A stretch of DNA of 64,000 nucleotides, from NCBI RefSeq assembly GCF_963676685.1, contig NC_092356.1, positions 48,199,601 through 48,263,600 of the forward strand. The letters are read 5' to 3'. Every line of letters starts with the position of its first letter. Within the stretch, counting starts at the first letter, position 1. This DNA comes from Mytilus edulis. Lineage: Eukaryota > Mollusca > Bivalvia > Mytilida > Mytilidae. The notes under the pieces were generated by a model, which saw nothing but the letters and a program-made list of their open reading frames with translations, was not told where the DNA came from and did no database searches. The position numbers were made by a program, and so were the translations under genes. This document shows positions 14,301 through 25,975 of the stretch, piece after piece.

Positions 14301-17300
14301 AAAGTGACAACTGAATATGTGCAACATCAAATATTTTGTGGTTAGAACGCAATAAAAGATTGAGAATGATGGAAATAGGGAATTTGTCAAAAACACACCA
14401 ACCTGATCAAAGAGTATGTAAAGGAAAATTAAGAATTCCTCGTAGAATGGAAATTTCTGTTTCCATCAAAACATTAAATAGTTGAAGGCCACCAATGATT
14501 TAAAATATGTGATATTTTAACATGGAAAACTTATGAAAATTTTCCTCTATATCATTTCAGGAGAATTTGGAGATGTATGTAAAGGAAAATTAAGAATTCC
14601 CCGTAGAATGGAAATGTCCGTTGCCATCAAAACTTTGAAACAAGGAGCCAATGATAAAGACAGAATGGAGTTCCTTACAGAGGCAAGCATCATGGGGCAG
14701 TTTGATGACCCTAATGTCATCTACTTAGAAGGAGTAGTCACAAAGAGTAAGCAATTAATAGTACTTAAGGACTCGTGGGCAGAATTACATAGCTAGTTAA
14801 TCTCAGTAGTGGCTAGCGTTTAAAGTTAAGCAAGCAACTATCAATCAATTCATTCAATTATATTACATAATTTGAAATTGCACAATCAACCCAGATTCAC
14901 CATTTCAGAATCTAATGCATTCTGGGTAATATTTTCAAAAACTACACCAAAAAGTTGTTATTAGTTTAAACATCCAAGAAAATAGAAATTAAAGCAATGA
15001 TGTAAAGTTATTTTCACTTTGGTGTACAAACAATAAAATTACCCATAGTGCTTTAGATTTTGAAAAGGTAGATTGGGTTGATGGCAATTAATTTATAGAA
15101 TAAAATATATTAAAATCTATCCTTTATCTTCAAATTTTCATATACATTTTTCAGAATTCATTACATTTTAATTGTTGTAAATTTATTTGGTCTATGAAAT
15201 GTGAACATCATACTCATTCTGAATTTTAGATTTTGTTTTTGCAGACCATCCAATAATGATTGTAACAGAATATATGTTGAATGGATCTTTGGATACATTT
15301 TTACGAGTAAGTAAATATACCTGCTATGGATTCATTTATTTTCTTGGATACAAATTTTCGTGGATTGAAGAAAACTTGCATATTCATGGATATTTGAATT
15401 CCTGGTTTTGGCACAGTCTGCATTCATTCCTTTAGAAAATGTGTTATTCGTTGAACATCTAAATTCGTTGTTCTCCTGTACCCACGAAAATTGGTATCCA
15501 ACAAACATTAATGAATCCACAATATGATTAACGTTTTGGATTGAGAGTAGATATTCATTGTACTGTACATTCACAAACTTTTACATACATTTACTGAGGA
15601 TTCATTTATTTTCATAGTCATCTATTTTTCTGGATTGAAGAAAACTTGCAATTTCGAGGATAGTTGATTTCAGGGGTTTTGCCAATCACTTCATACAAAG
15701 TTTACAGACATTACAAGGTCAAATTATTGCATCAAAGAATGGGTCCATGGTTCCCAGATCGTTCGGGTCAATTTTAATTTTTAGTTTAATTATTACAATT
15801 GGGTTTCTCAATTTGAGATACATTACGGATGTTGATATACTAGGCATGTCTAAATTGTTACATTTTACATTAACTCAAGAGTGATTGATTGAATTTGGAA
15901 AAATAAGAACATTCTCTTTTAACAGTTCACACTTTGTTTTGGTTTAAGAGACAATTTGGAAAAATCCTGAATTATCATTAGTAACCAAAGCTCGTTCAAA
16001 AAACACAGGCCAGTTCTGAAGAAGGTGTCGTTAAAACATTCAAGCACATTAAGCAATGCATCTTGTCAAGAGTACATGAAAAATTACAGGCAATAAATAT
16101 TTTTGTTTGAAGATATTGATCAATTAAAATCAAAATTAGAAATTGATTTCACTGACCTTGCATAAAATGTAGAGGATTATCATTTCTCTGCGACATCTTG
16201 ACATTCAAGATTGGAGTAATTAAGCTCTAAATTAGACCCTTTTCCCCTTATCCCTTATACATCTTACGCTCAATTATTTAGTGTTCTCAAAAACTCATTT
16301 TTCTTGATGACTAAGAACATTTATTTTGCCTGATTTTTAATTAATTATTAACCTTTGTTAGAGGCAACCAATAATTTGTCAGATTTGTCAGTTTTATGTT
16401 TCTGTGGACACAAATTAATAAATAAAAACATGAATAAAAGTAGAGTTGATCATAATGAATGTTTTTCCATTCTTGATTAAATTTAATTATTAATATTGAT
16501 TAGTGATGTGTAGAAAATAGACCAACATTGCTTTTGGGGCTGATTTCATAGATAAGTCTTTTATTTGAAGTCTTTTATTTGTAGTATAGAATGTAACTCT
16601 TTTGTATAGCCTTGATCAGCTGATTTCGTTTCTGTCATTATAATTTTGATTTGGAATAAATGGTCTAGCCAATTTCTGTTAATGGAAAGTACAAGTTAGC
16701 AAAAATTTAAACCAACAAACTGTCCAAGTGTAGAAAAACTGATATATTGTAACACTGTATTATTTAAAATATTGTGCCATGAAGTGCAATTTCAATATCT
16801 AGAAAAAGATGTACTTTTACTGTGATAGAAAGAAACATTGTGCAATCTGGAGACAAAAAGAAAATATAATTGACGATAAAAAATTCTATTTATTGAAACT
16901 AAATGTGGCGTAATTGTCCCGACAAACGTTTGGTGACAAGATCATGGTAAAATGTGATTAATTTTAAATGATGAATTGAAATCCTACAGCTTTTAAATTT
17001 TTTATTGTGTCGTCTCATCCATGGGGGAACAATTGTCATGGAGGAAGAAATTACCATTAAATAAATGGACAAATCAAATTCTAAATGAGTTTTCTTAAAC
17101 TTTATATTATTTTGCCAGGCGTCCCCATTAAAAAGTTCCCTATTCTTGGTGATTATGGGGGAAAAAATGCTCTATTTTGATTAGTGTTGAGTAGAATGAT
17201 TTGGACGTAATACATTAGTTATCATATGAAGCTGCTATTACACAACTCTTCATTAATCGTAATGTTCATACACGGATAAGACGAACATGTGATTTATGTT

Positions 17301-20300
17301 AGAGAAAGAATGATGTAATTGATCACTAATCCATCTTCCTATTATATCTTCTTTACATAAGGCCAGATAATCTGAAAGGATGGTTTTTGTTTAGACCTGA
17401 GATACATAAACATTATCAGGAGGTATTGGTTAGGATTAGGTCTTCTTCATGTGACATTGTCCAAGAATTGTGTCATATATTAAAAAAGAGATGTGGTATT
17501 ATTGCCAATGAACTCATCACAAGAGACCAAATGACACAACAGAAGTTAACAACTATAGGTCACTGTACAACCTTCAACAATGAGCAACATACATATGAAT
17601 GTCACATCATGTGACTTTGTTTAACAATTGTGTACTATTGTGTTACATTGTCTTATTATGAATAGGTCATATCAAGTACTATTGTCCAGCTTATAAATCA
17701 AATTAACATATTATAAGGTTGATGCATAATATATCTTAGAATCATGTTCTTATCATGTGAAATTGTTTTAAGATTGTGTTAAGATTGTAGAAAACTGGAA
17801 TTGTTTCATATGGATAGCACATAATTTTGATTTTTTTTGTGTTACTTGTACAAATTTCAGATATTTGTTTTTCTTTTTTTAGAATAATGATGGTAAATTT
17901 ACAGTAATACAGTTAGTTGGAATGATGAGAGGGATAGCATCTGGAATGAGCTATTTGTCAGAGATGGGATATGTACATAGGGTAAGTCTTCTTCACAGAA
18001 ATTTTTTTTGGCCGATCAATGCATTTGAATGGGAGCATGTAGTTGGAACCCCCCCCCCCCCCCCCCCCCCCCCTTTACTCTGGGTTGGGAACCCCTCCCT
18101 TTTTAAAATGGCTGGATCCGCCACTGGGATGGATAACTAGAATCCTTTGTTTTACTATTTTACAAGTGTATGTCAAGATGGAAAAGGATGGGGAACATTA
18201 ACACCTTTTTGGTATAGTTGAAAAATTAATAAAATCACCAGTATAGTAAAGCCATAGTGTTTTTAAAAGATCTATACAAATTAGTTACTGGTTTTTTGAC
18301 TAAAATATGTACAATCTCTTTAAATAGTGGTAAAATTTTAGTGATCAGACTATTGGTATATAAGACATCAGATTATAAATGAGCTATTTTTGCCTTGGGT
18401 GTAATAAAGAAAAAAACAGTGTTACCATGACTTATGAAACTATGATATTTCTATTACAGGATTTAGCAGCAAGAAATATTTTGATTAATGAGAATTTGGT
18501 GTGTAAAGTAGCAGATTTTGGACTTTCAAGGGAGATAGATTTAGACACTACAGATGGTGCTTATACCACTAAAGTAAGTATATTAGAGGGCCTGGGTGGT
18601 CAGGGGGGATTTGTCTTCATTTCAGAACTATGCACTCTTAATTTCTTGCAAATTTTGTTGCTTTCATATTATTATTATATCACAGTTTTCCTTTGTTCAT
18701 GTTCAAGAATTTAAAAACCAAAAACATAGTTATTTGTAAGACGAAATAATACTTGACAAACTTGAGTAATATGATCAATAAGGCCCCATCTGCAAAGAAG
18801 GGAAGTTGAAATGTTGACTCTAGAAATTATTTTGCTAAGATATTCTGCCAATATATCGAAAGACTATGTAGTTAACTAGATAAGGACAAAAAAATGGGGC
18901 TCATGTGAAATATACATGGAAAAAAAGAAGGAAAAAAAAAGGGGGGCTAATATCAAAAATACAATCTACACCTTTATTTTTAGGGAGGTAAAATTCCAGT
19001 GCGATGGACAGCCCCTGAGGCTATAGCTTTCAGAAAGTTTACTTCAGCCTCTGATGTGTGGAGTTATGGAGTTGTCATGTGGGAGATTATATCATATGGA
19101 GAGAGACCTTACTGGAACTGGTCTAACCAATATGTCATACAAGCTGTAGAGAGAGGATTTAGGCTTCCACCACCAATGGTATGTCATATATACAGCAATA
19201 TTTAATACTTGTGCTAAGTGGGTTCAGATTTACTCCTTTAAAATCCAAAATTACACACAACACTTTCTATTACAAAGAAGATCCCCCATTTTCAATAGAA
19301 TGTTCTGCGCTATGCACAACACTATTTATACAAAATGCATTTTATGGAAAGTGTTATGCACTGCACAAAACATTATACAATGTAATACAGAATAAACATG
19401 GAGTTTTGTTTATTAAAAATTTCAAGCACAAGAAATTCTGCAAATTCAATAATTATAAAAAAATAATTGCAAGTTGAAATAATAGCCTGTTAATTATAAA
19501 TTATTAAAGTCAAGATTTGGATGGAAGCTTTACTATAGAAGTCATAGTGTCACAAATAAACCCCCTTAGATACATTCTAGCTGAGGACTGAATTTAATTT
19601 AAATAGAGCTTTTCTAATTAAAAAAATTATTAAAATAATGCACACATTGACACCTGGATAGTCTTAGATAAAAGTTATTTAAAATTTGAAAGAAAAAAAA
19701 TAATAATGTTTGTGCTGCTAAATGGCTAAATGTGGCATCTCATAAACATTCACTCTTTCATTCATCTTTAATTGACATTATTGGTTTTAAGTGCATAGAT
19801 TATTACAAATGTTTTAAAATCTGTTTTTGATACAAGCCAAATAGCTTGCAGAAGGTGTTTTTTTTATAACAACTTAGCTTTATCCCAACTGATGTAAGGG
19901 AGATAATCCATTTTGAAATTTTCATTTCAGGATTGTCCAGAGGCTATTCACCAACTTATGTTAGACTGTTGGCAGAAAGAGCGAGGAAACCGACCAAAGA
20001 TGCAACAAGTTGTTAGGTCACATGATAAATTCATAAGGGCACCAGAGCTATTAAAGAAAATAGCAAAACCAAGGTATGTTAGCATTTGAAATAAAATTAA
20101 ACCAATTTAAATTTGAATTAATAAGTTTCCAACTTGAACTTTTTCTTGTGTGATAAGAAATAAGATATTTTAAATTACATTGGACTATACACAAAAGTAA
20201 TGTTTATCATTTACAATACAAAAAACTCGGTGGAATTTCATAAATTTAAATCTATAAAAAAATGAAAATGAAGTATAAGACAACTCTTCATCGATTTGTA

Positions 20301-20989
20301 AAAGTAAGCCATCATTAGTCAAAGTACGACCCTCAACACAGAGGCATGGTTCACACAGAACAGCTAGCTGTAAAGGGCCCCAAAAATGACTAGTGCAAAA
20401 CCATTCAAACAGGAAAACTAATGGTCAAATCTATATAAAACAAGATAATCACTTCTGAACCACATCAACAAACGACAACCACTGAACAACAGTTACTGAC
20501 TTAAAACAGGTGCAAAAAAACGCAGCAAGTTTAACCGTTTAAACTGGTGCCAATCTTCACCCTAGCCTGAAATAATAGTGATACATTACAACATTGAAAG
20601 ACACTATAAAATATCAATTGAAATGCTTATCTCAATCAAAACACATTTTCATTTTAGAATTTCACTGTTTAATATGTATGTAAAACTGTATATATTATTT
20701 TTATTGCAGAGCTGACTTACTAATGGACTTAAACCCAGTGAATGAAGTTTCACGATTCAATAATGTGGAAGGATGGCTAATCTCTATCAAAATGGACAGA
20801 TATATACAAAATTTCCTAAATGCTGGATATCGGACAATGGAACAAGTGTCAACCATAACTTCAAGAGACTTAGAAACATTAGGTGTGACTTTAATAGGAC
20901 ATCAAAAGAAAATAATGAATTCTATTCAGACATTACGTGCACAGTTGTACGGACCTCACTTTCAAGTTTCCGAGGGATTCCTAGTATAG
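5238..20989 (+). CDS. Eph: Eph receptor tyrosine kinase, 3' part (11 exons, partial at 5' end)
   Basis: Single-pass receptor for ephrins, acting at the plasma membrane in contact-dependent guidance signalling. Exons: 5238-5316, 7802-7916, 8517-8578, 13747-13890, 14561-14746, 15245-15306, 17883-17981, 18460-18573, 18984-19178, 19931-20073, 20710-20989. All have AG/GT borders and join in one frame (1479 nt, 492 residues plus stop). Order: end of FN3-2, hydrophobic TM helix followed by Lys-Arg, juxtamembrane motif [15 protein letters not shown] with two tyrosines, glycine loop IGGGEFG, VAIK lysine, HRDLAARN, DFG, APE, a tyrosine in the activation loop, SAM domain, and C-terminus GFLV as a likely class II PDZ ligand. 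All key kinase residues are present, so the enzyme should be active. The ectodomain lies outside the window. Introns reach 5.2 kb. Invertebrates often have one Eph gene; whether this is the only one cannot be seen here. Confidence 0.96.
7083..7114. repeat. ATTC microsatellite in an Eph intron
   Basis: Short run of CATTCATTCA-type units. Confidence 0.8.
7802..7916 (+). CDS. Eph: Eph exon b: transmembrane helix
   Basis: Short acidic linker, then about 25 hydrophobic residues (from about [13 protein letters not shown] to IIILL) ending in Lys-Arg, the stop-transfer signal. Acceptor TATTTCAG, donor GTATAA. Phase 1 to phase 2. Confidence 0.92.
8517..8578 (+). CDS. Eph: Eph exon c: cytoplasmic juxtamembrane linker
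   Basis: Short hydrophilic exon rich in Cys, Gly, Asp and His, following the TM. A GTGAGG donor at 8579 and a GTAGGC donor at 8585 are both possible. They are 6 nt apart and keep the same frame, so the exon may end at 8578 or 8584 (plus or minus Gly-Glu). The stronger donor was chosen. Confidence 0.8.
8579..13746 (+). other. Large Eph intron (5.2 kb)
   Basis: Separates the juxtamembrane linker exon from the YVDP exon. It is AT-rich, with a T run near 9017-9032 and a threefold imperfect repeat of a 'GCAGAAATTC' type unit near 9827-9925. No extra open, splice-flanked Eph segment was seen; the ORF at 10454-10825 has no recognisable domain. Confidence 0.7.
13747..13890 (+). CDS. Eph: Eph exon d: juxtamembrane tyrosines and start of kinase
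   Basis: Contains [15 protein letters not shown], the near-invariant Eph juxtamembrane segment whose tyrosines autophosphorylate and relieve autoinhibition, then the first kinase strand up to IGGG. Acceptor TTTCAG, donor GTATGT. Confidence 0.96.
14414..14499 (+). pseudogene. Decayed duplicate of the Eph ATP-binding exon inside the intron
   Basis: About 86 bp closely match the start of the true exon at 14574 and onward. The reading frame gives [11 protein letters not shown] and an SIKT in place of the VAIKT motif, then Asn-Ser and a TGA stop; similarity continues past the stop to AATGAT. The duplicate lacks the glycine-loop start and has no acceptor directly upstream. It is a non-functional partial tandem exon duplication about 150 bp before the real exon. 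Confidence 0.85.
14561..14746 (+). CDS. Eph: Eph exon e: kinase N-lobe
   Basis: Completes the glycine loop (GEFG) and carries the VAIK lysine, the helix C glutamate in [10 protein letters not shown], and YLEGVVTK. Acceptor ATTTCAG, donor GTAAGC. Phase 1 on both sides. Confidence 0.97.
15245..15306 (+). CDS. Eph: Eph exon f: kinase hinge
   Basis: 62-nt exon reading [17 protein letters not shown], the gatekeeper and hinge segment of Eph kinases (TEYMxNGSLD). Acceptor TTTGCAG, donor GTAAGT. Ends in phase 0. Confidence 0.95.
15327..15522. mobile_element. MITE-like element with TGGATTCATT termini in an Eph intron
   Basis: The left end TGGATTCATTTAT is mirrored by ATTAATGAATCCA at the right end, and internal TTCGTGG and CCACGAA blocks also pair. 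A second, partial copy lies at about 15598-15690 and a related one at 28402-28565. Non-coding; no clear target duplication seen. Confidence 0.55.
17488..17590 (+). repeat. Fragment of the 'GATGTGG...CCAATGA' dispersed repeat
   Basis: Matches the family seen at 20265, 25216, 35538, 37230, 45065, 59050, 63590 and 63795 (shared phrases: AGAGACCAAATGAC, ACTATAGGTCACTGTACA, CTTCAACAATGAGC). Confidence 0.6.
17883..17981 (+). CDS. Eph: Eph exon g: kinase C-lobe helix E
   Basis: Encodes [17 protein letters not shown] through YVHR, ending exactly before the catalytic DLAARN. Acceptor is a T-run plus AG; donor GTAAGT. Confidence 0.96.
18045..18136 (+). repeat. Poly-C tract and dispersed bivalve repeat in an Eph intron
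   Basis: A run of about 24 C (near 18050-18073) followed by sequence containing GGTTGGGAACCCCTCC and GGCTGGATCCGCC. I recognise this as a common dispersed bivalve motif but give no family name. Confidence 0.6.
18460..18573 (+). CDS. Eph: Eph exon h: catalytic and activation loops
   Basis: Starts DLAARN (catalytic Asp and Asn), then ADFG with the metal-binding Asp, and an activation loop with a tyrosine in GAYTTK. Acceptor ATTACAG, donor GTAAGT. Confidence 0.97.
18984..19178 (+). CDS. Eph: Eph exon i: kinase P+1 loop to helix G
   Basis: Reads [19 protein letters not shown], then [12 protein letters not shown] and [11 protein letters not shown], ending LPPPM. This is the canonical Eph C-lobe sequence. 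Acceptor TTTTTAG, donor GTATGT. Confidence 0.97.
19931..20073 (+). CDS. Eph: Eph exon j: end of kinase domain
   Basis: [17 protein letters not shown] with the conserved Arg in NRP, then the linker toward the SAM domain. Acceptor ATTTCAG, donor GTATGT. Ends in phase 2. Confidence 0.96.
20265..20570 (+). repeat. Long copy of the 'GATGTGG...CCAATGA' dispersed repeat in the last Eph intron
   Basis: Contains CAACTCTTCATCG, AGTACGACCCTCAAC, TGTAAAGGGCCCCAAAAATG and ACAAACGACAACCACTGAA, phrases shared (in places reverse-complemented) with the copies at 37230-37436 and 59050-59545. Confidence 0.6.
20710..20989 (+). CDS. Eph: Eph terminal exon: SAM domain, PDZ-binding tail, stop
   Basis: Encodes [26 protein letters not shown] and [12 protein letters not shown], a complete SAM fold, then a tail ending GFLV before TAG. 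An ATG-initiated ORF at 20723 lies inside this exon in the same frame; it is not a separate gene. Confidence 0.96.
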
Positions 20990-22930
20990 CAGTGAACGAA
21001 TGTTGTAGTCAAAAATGTTTTCTTTCTAAATGTGATATGTTATAAATGTATGATCATCCATTGTATGTGCTAACTGGTCCTGCATTGTAAATGTTGAATG
21101 CCTCTCAGAGAGGCGTAGAGTATACCTTTCAAATGAAATGCTGTTGCAAATTGATGGAAACTATGGATTCAAGAAATGGATTTGACACAAATTTTGTCAT
21201 AAATCAACAAAATGGAAGATGAAAAGTGGAAATTGTCCTTCGAAGAAATAAGGAAATGTGGTCAAACTGTTTTCCTTTGTCAATGATTTTTTGGCTGATA
21301 TGACCATATTGAATTAGTGACATTTTGACATTCGCTAGTCCATTGAACAATAGGAACTTGAAACTTTGTGAAGTAATATTGTTTCTATAGTAATTGTAGC
21401 ACATCACTTATGTATAAATAATGAATCGTGTAACGAATCATGTGATATAAAACTCATATTTCAGCCAGTCAAACTGGATACATGTGTGACTGTTCGTCAG
21501 TATTTTACAGACACTCCCCCTTTGTAGTGAGGGGAAATATGTTCAAATAGAGCACCAAGGTCACAATATATATGTATAGGTCCTGAAAATGTACATAAGA
21601 AGAATATTTATTTGTGATATTTGCTTTTAAATATTTTTATTTTAAATCTTTCTTTATTGGTGGAAAATGGCTTTTATGTATTTTTTATCTCTCACGTTTT
21701 ATATAGTTTCCTCTTTTCTTAATGGAAAGCTTGCAGAGCATGCAAGTCTATTGTATTTTTAATTGCTTTATATGTTAATACTGAGACATTGAAGTCAAGA
21801 TATCAGGTTTTTTTAAACAAAAAGTTAAAAAATGATGAAAAAAACTTTTAGAATTACCTCCCCTTCAGCAGTGGTTTCATTCACTGAAATTTTAAACGTT
21901 GGCAATGGTTTTTAAATGGCATTAAATGCTGATATTGATATAAAAAAAAATTAAAGATGGAATACATATCAGTTTAAGATATTTTACAATATTGTAGTAA
22001 TTTAACTGCTTGTAGATATTTTAATATTTTTTTGTAATGTGTCTACAAATTTAGGTGCTATTTTTGTGGCAGTTTTCTGCATTCTTTAATTTTAAAGGTT
22101 GTTTTCACTTTAGTATATTTGTATTATTTTAAGTATCATCAATCATCTTGATATATTAGTACTGAGATATTATAAGGTTGTATTCTCTATTCTACCCATT
22201 TAGGATTGAATGTTTTCCTCTAGGTTAATTTATGTATATTGCATTGATGTGAACTGTTTAGTACACAAAACTCTATGTTCATTTACTCAAAATATATTTG
22301 AGATCATGATGCTTAACTTACAATCAGGAAAATTAAGAAAATTTCAAATAGTCATCTTATTAAGTGTAAAGAATAAAAAAAACAGTAATGAAATTTATCA
22401 TTTTGATGAGTTATCTCCCTTATCACAACTTTGTAAAATCAGATAATTGAAAAATTCTTAGCCAAGAAAAAAAATCTCTTTAAAAAATTTGTTGATTTTA
22501 TATTTTAAAAATTAAAATATATTTGTTTTGCATATAGAATAATAGTCTAGTTAAAAATAATTGTTTCAAGGATATACTTTGTTGACCATCGCAAAGAATA
22601 GATATTTTCGGTATATTTAGTTTGTCTTTATCATAGTTCATAGAGTAAAACTGGTTTAATTCTTCAGCAGATGAAAATTGGATGATTTGAATATTGCCTT
22701 TAATTTGACACATACTATGCAAGCTTCAACCTTTGCTTTATAATGCATAATTTTGAGTAACTCTTAGCACCATCTGTTTAATTTTAATATCAATGTAATA
22801 GAGTTGTCTTAAAAACTGCAGTCTAAGAAGAACTTTGCGAGTTGAATACATTTTCCTTAACATGCTTCTGTACTTATTTTGGTTTAAAAATAAAAACTTT
22901 TGTCATAATAAATTTTGTTAGATTAATATT
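20990..22930 (+). other. Eph: Probable 3' UTR of the Eph gene
   Basis: AT-rich, non-coding sequence directly after the Eph stop, on the same strand. It contains a small perfect hairpin (GCCTCTC A GAGAGGC, 21100-21114). The closest tandem polyadenylation signals with a T-rich downstream region are at 22889-22912. The end is a guess; other AATAAA or ATTAAA signals occur up to about 24,580. Confidence 0.4.
22889..22912 (+). terminator. Candidate Eph polyadenylation signals (two AATAAA)
   Basis: AATAAA at 22889-22894 and again at 22907-22912, followed within 30 nt by T-rich sequence. This would give a 3' UTR of about 1.9 kb. Not confirmed; AATAAA-like words are frequent in AT-rich DNA. Confidence 0.3.
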
Positions 22931-24667
22931 TTTTTGCAAATTTTTTCCCTTTCCATTATAATTTCATTTTCTCTATTTTTTATTCACGTTAATGAGTACA
23001 AATGCTACTAGCATGAAAAACATTTTTTTAATTTCATTAATCATTCCCTTTTGTAAATATTGTAAAAAGTGTACATTGTATATAATAGTGCTGTATATAT
23101 ATAAAAATATATATCAGAAATACGCAAATCACAAATTAAAAATTTTGATACCAATTATATTGCTGAGAACCTATTAAAACAACATTTTTTTTTTTACTTG
23201 TATCAAGTCATTTTTGTCTATTGACATTTTTATTTTATCATGAAAGAAGGAAATTTTTATATGTATGTACTGATTTTCATAAAGGTTGTTTTATTTGATT
23301 TTACTTTACAGAATTTTATTTTTCCATGTAAATACTCAAATGAGTATTTTCCTTTTGTGAGTACTAAAGTGATTATTTCCATTTTGAATACTTAACTATT
23401 TTGAAAGTTTCTGATCCTTGTCATTTATTTAAAATGAAAAAAAAACCAACATAAGAATTGAATCACACAATTTGAGCAAGTGAGACTTGATTAAAATGAA
23501 AATAGCAATGGAGCTTTATTTTGTAACAGTGAATACTTCTTGGTATTTGATGTTGCTATCTTAATTTAAACTTATACATTGATTTCTAAGGTGAAATGAA
23601 AGTTAACCAGGAAAAACATTTCCAAAACATCTATTTTTAGGCTGTTAAAAAAGGATCCGTCAAATGTCAGACTTGTTTCACTTATACTGAAACCAATGCA
23701 AATATTTAATATGGCAAAATGATTTGTCTTGATAAATTTACTGTTTAATGGTACTTGAAGTGAAAAAAAAAGGTTGGAATGAGTTAAGTGGATATAAATA
23801 AATATGGTGAGAGTGTTCCTTCGAAATCCAGGGTAAAACTTTGCTCATTAGATTTGTTTCATTTTTGTGAAGGTGAATTCACACATTCCAGATGAATATA
23901 TGGTTAAAGCCTTAAAATTCACAGTAATTGAAATACATAATTTCTTAAGTTTGATGATAAAGTTGTTTTAAAAATGTTTCAAATAAAGAAACTACAGGAT
24001 TTTGGTCTGTCACTTCATAACAGTGCTGATTGTGAAATGAGTGCTTTTGACTGCATACAGATGGAAAATATTTTTAAAATGGCATAGGTGTTTGTAATTT
24101 TAAATTTCTATAAAGACTTTATTGTTTAAATGGCTGTCAAGAAAGACATTTATATTTTTGATTAAAAACAATTAAATTTTGTGAAAAGGTCAACTTAAAA
24201 AAAAAATTGAATTTTTATTAGCTTAAATTCTTCTAGAACATATTCTAAAAGAAATGACATTTATGTTCTCAAAATGAAAAAAGAAATAACTGCTCAGTGC
24301 TGGAAAATGCAAGTCTATAAAATTCTTGCACACTTATTTCATTTTGTATTGAAAAATTTTGAGTAATTATTTAGAAAAATTTTAACCAGTGTTATGTCAA
24401 CTGTTTAAAAGTCAAAACATATTTTCACAAACTTTAAGTATGTAACATACTATATCATTTAATTCACATTACATTTGAGGAAACAAGGTTGTGTTTATTT
24501 TGTTTATGCAGTTGTAGTGAAGAAGTATTAGCAATATAAAACTACACATGTTCTCGTACTGTTGATCAATTTTAATAAAATATGTCAAAATATATCAAAT
24601 GTATTATTATGGAACACCATGTTTTCCTTTAATACACAGTAGTGTAAGTTAGTTTTCTTTGGCATGG

Positions 24668-24819
24668 CAGAGTTCGCGAAAAGTGTCAGTCCTCAGGATT
24701 TCACCACCAAAATTTTGCATAGGACTGACACAATTTTAGTATTTTTCAATAGATTAATAGTGAGGACCAGCAGATTTTCTTCAAGGACCACCAGGGGAAA
24801 AAAGATTTCGCGAACTCTG
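24668..24819. mobile_element. 152-bp MITE with 14-bp inverted termini and 6-bp target duplication
   Basis: Left terminus CAGAGTTCGCGAAA is the exact reverse complement of the right terminus TTTCGCGAACTCTG. GCATGG flanks both ends (24662-24667 and 24820-24825) as a target-site duplication. There is no credible coding content; the ORF at 24664-24897 reads through it. Confidence 0.85.
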
Positions 24820-25215
24820 GCATGGTGCCCGCTATCATTTTACAAATGGTATGGAAGACTTTCATGCATATTATCTTTCTCAAAGGAGTGCATATAATCT
24901 AGGAACACATTCATGTACACATTCACACAACTAGTGTGCCAACTGTCCTGAAACTGATGTGATATGGGGGGATATCTTACTCATATCTTGTTTTCATTGT
25001 CTTTTTTTGAAGGAGTCAAAAAACCTGACTTACTGGTTTTGGTGTACATAAAGTTGAGACATGTCTTTGTGTGAACAGTTTATGAATAAAAGGAAACAAA
25101 TATCAGTAAAAGTCATCTAAAGGGCAACATAAAGCCTTCAATAGACATGCAGGAGCCTAACTAGAATACACTCAGTTCTAACTAATACTGTGTTTAACTT
25201 TTGTCAATAAATGAA

Positions 25216-25310
25216 CAGAACGGTGACCTATAGTTGTTACTTTCTGTGTCATTTTGGTCTCTTGGAAAGTTGTCTCATTACCAATCATACCACATCTTCT
25301 TTGTCATATA
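25216..25310 (-). repeat. Copy of the 'GATGTGG...CCAATGA' repeat, reverse orientation
   Basis: Contains GTGACCTATAGTTGTTA, TTTTGGTCTCTTGG and GTTGTCTCATTACCAAT, shared with 59050-59545 and 63590-63765. Confidence 0.6.
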
Positions 25311-25975
25311 TACAAAGTATCACAGATCAGACATAAATGAATAAAAATTAACATAAGACTAAAAAATAACCGCTGATGAGGTTCCTGACTTTGTGATAAG
25401 CACATGAATATATGGTGGAGAATTAAGTTTTTGGGAATGATGAAACTATTTTTCAATTTCTTCTTTAGAAAATAATTCACCAAAAAGACAGCATGTAGCA
25501 TAGCCAGATTAACCACCAAATCATTCCGCTGAAGCATAGTGCTCAATAGTGTTTGTTCTTATTAGCAAATGCAATTTGAAAAATTTGGTTTTATGTGAAG
25601 AGCACTACAATCAAGTATTTATGTCAACGAAGTTGCGAAGGGTATAATGTTTTTGAACCGTTGCTGTCAGTCGTCAGTCCCACAGTCCTGTTTCTTGTCA
25701 TCGCAACTTCTACCAAACCACACAACAGAATTTCACGAAACCTTTTTGAATAATAAGGACATAATATGTAGATGTGCATATCGACAGGAAATTACGATTC
25801 AATATTTTTTCTAGGAGTTACACCCCTTTGAACTTATTTGCTTTAATGTACTACTGAAACAGTTTGTCATCGCAACTCCTCTGAAACCACACAACAGAAT
25901 TTCACAAAATCTTTTTAGATAATAAGGACATAATATGTAGATGTGCATATCGACAAGAAATTATGATTCAATTTT

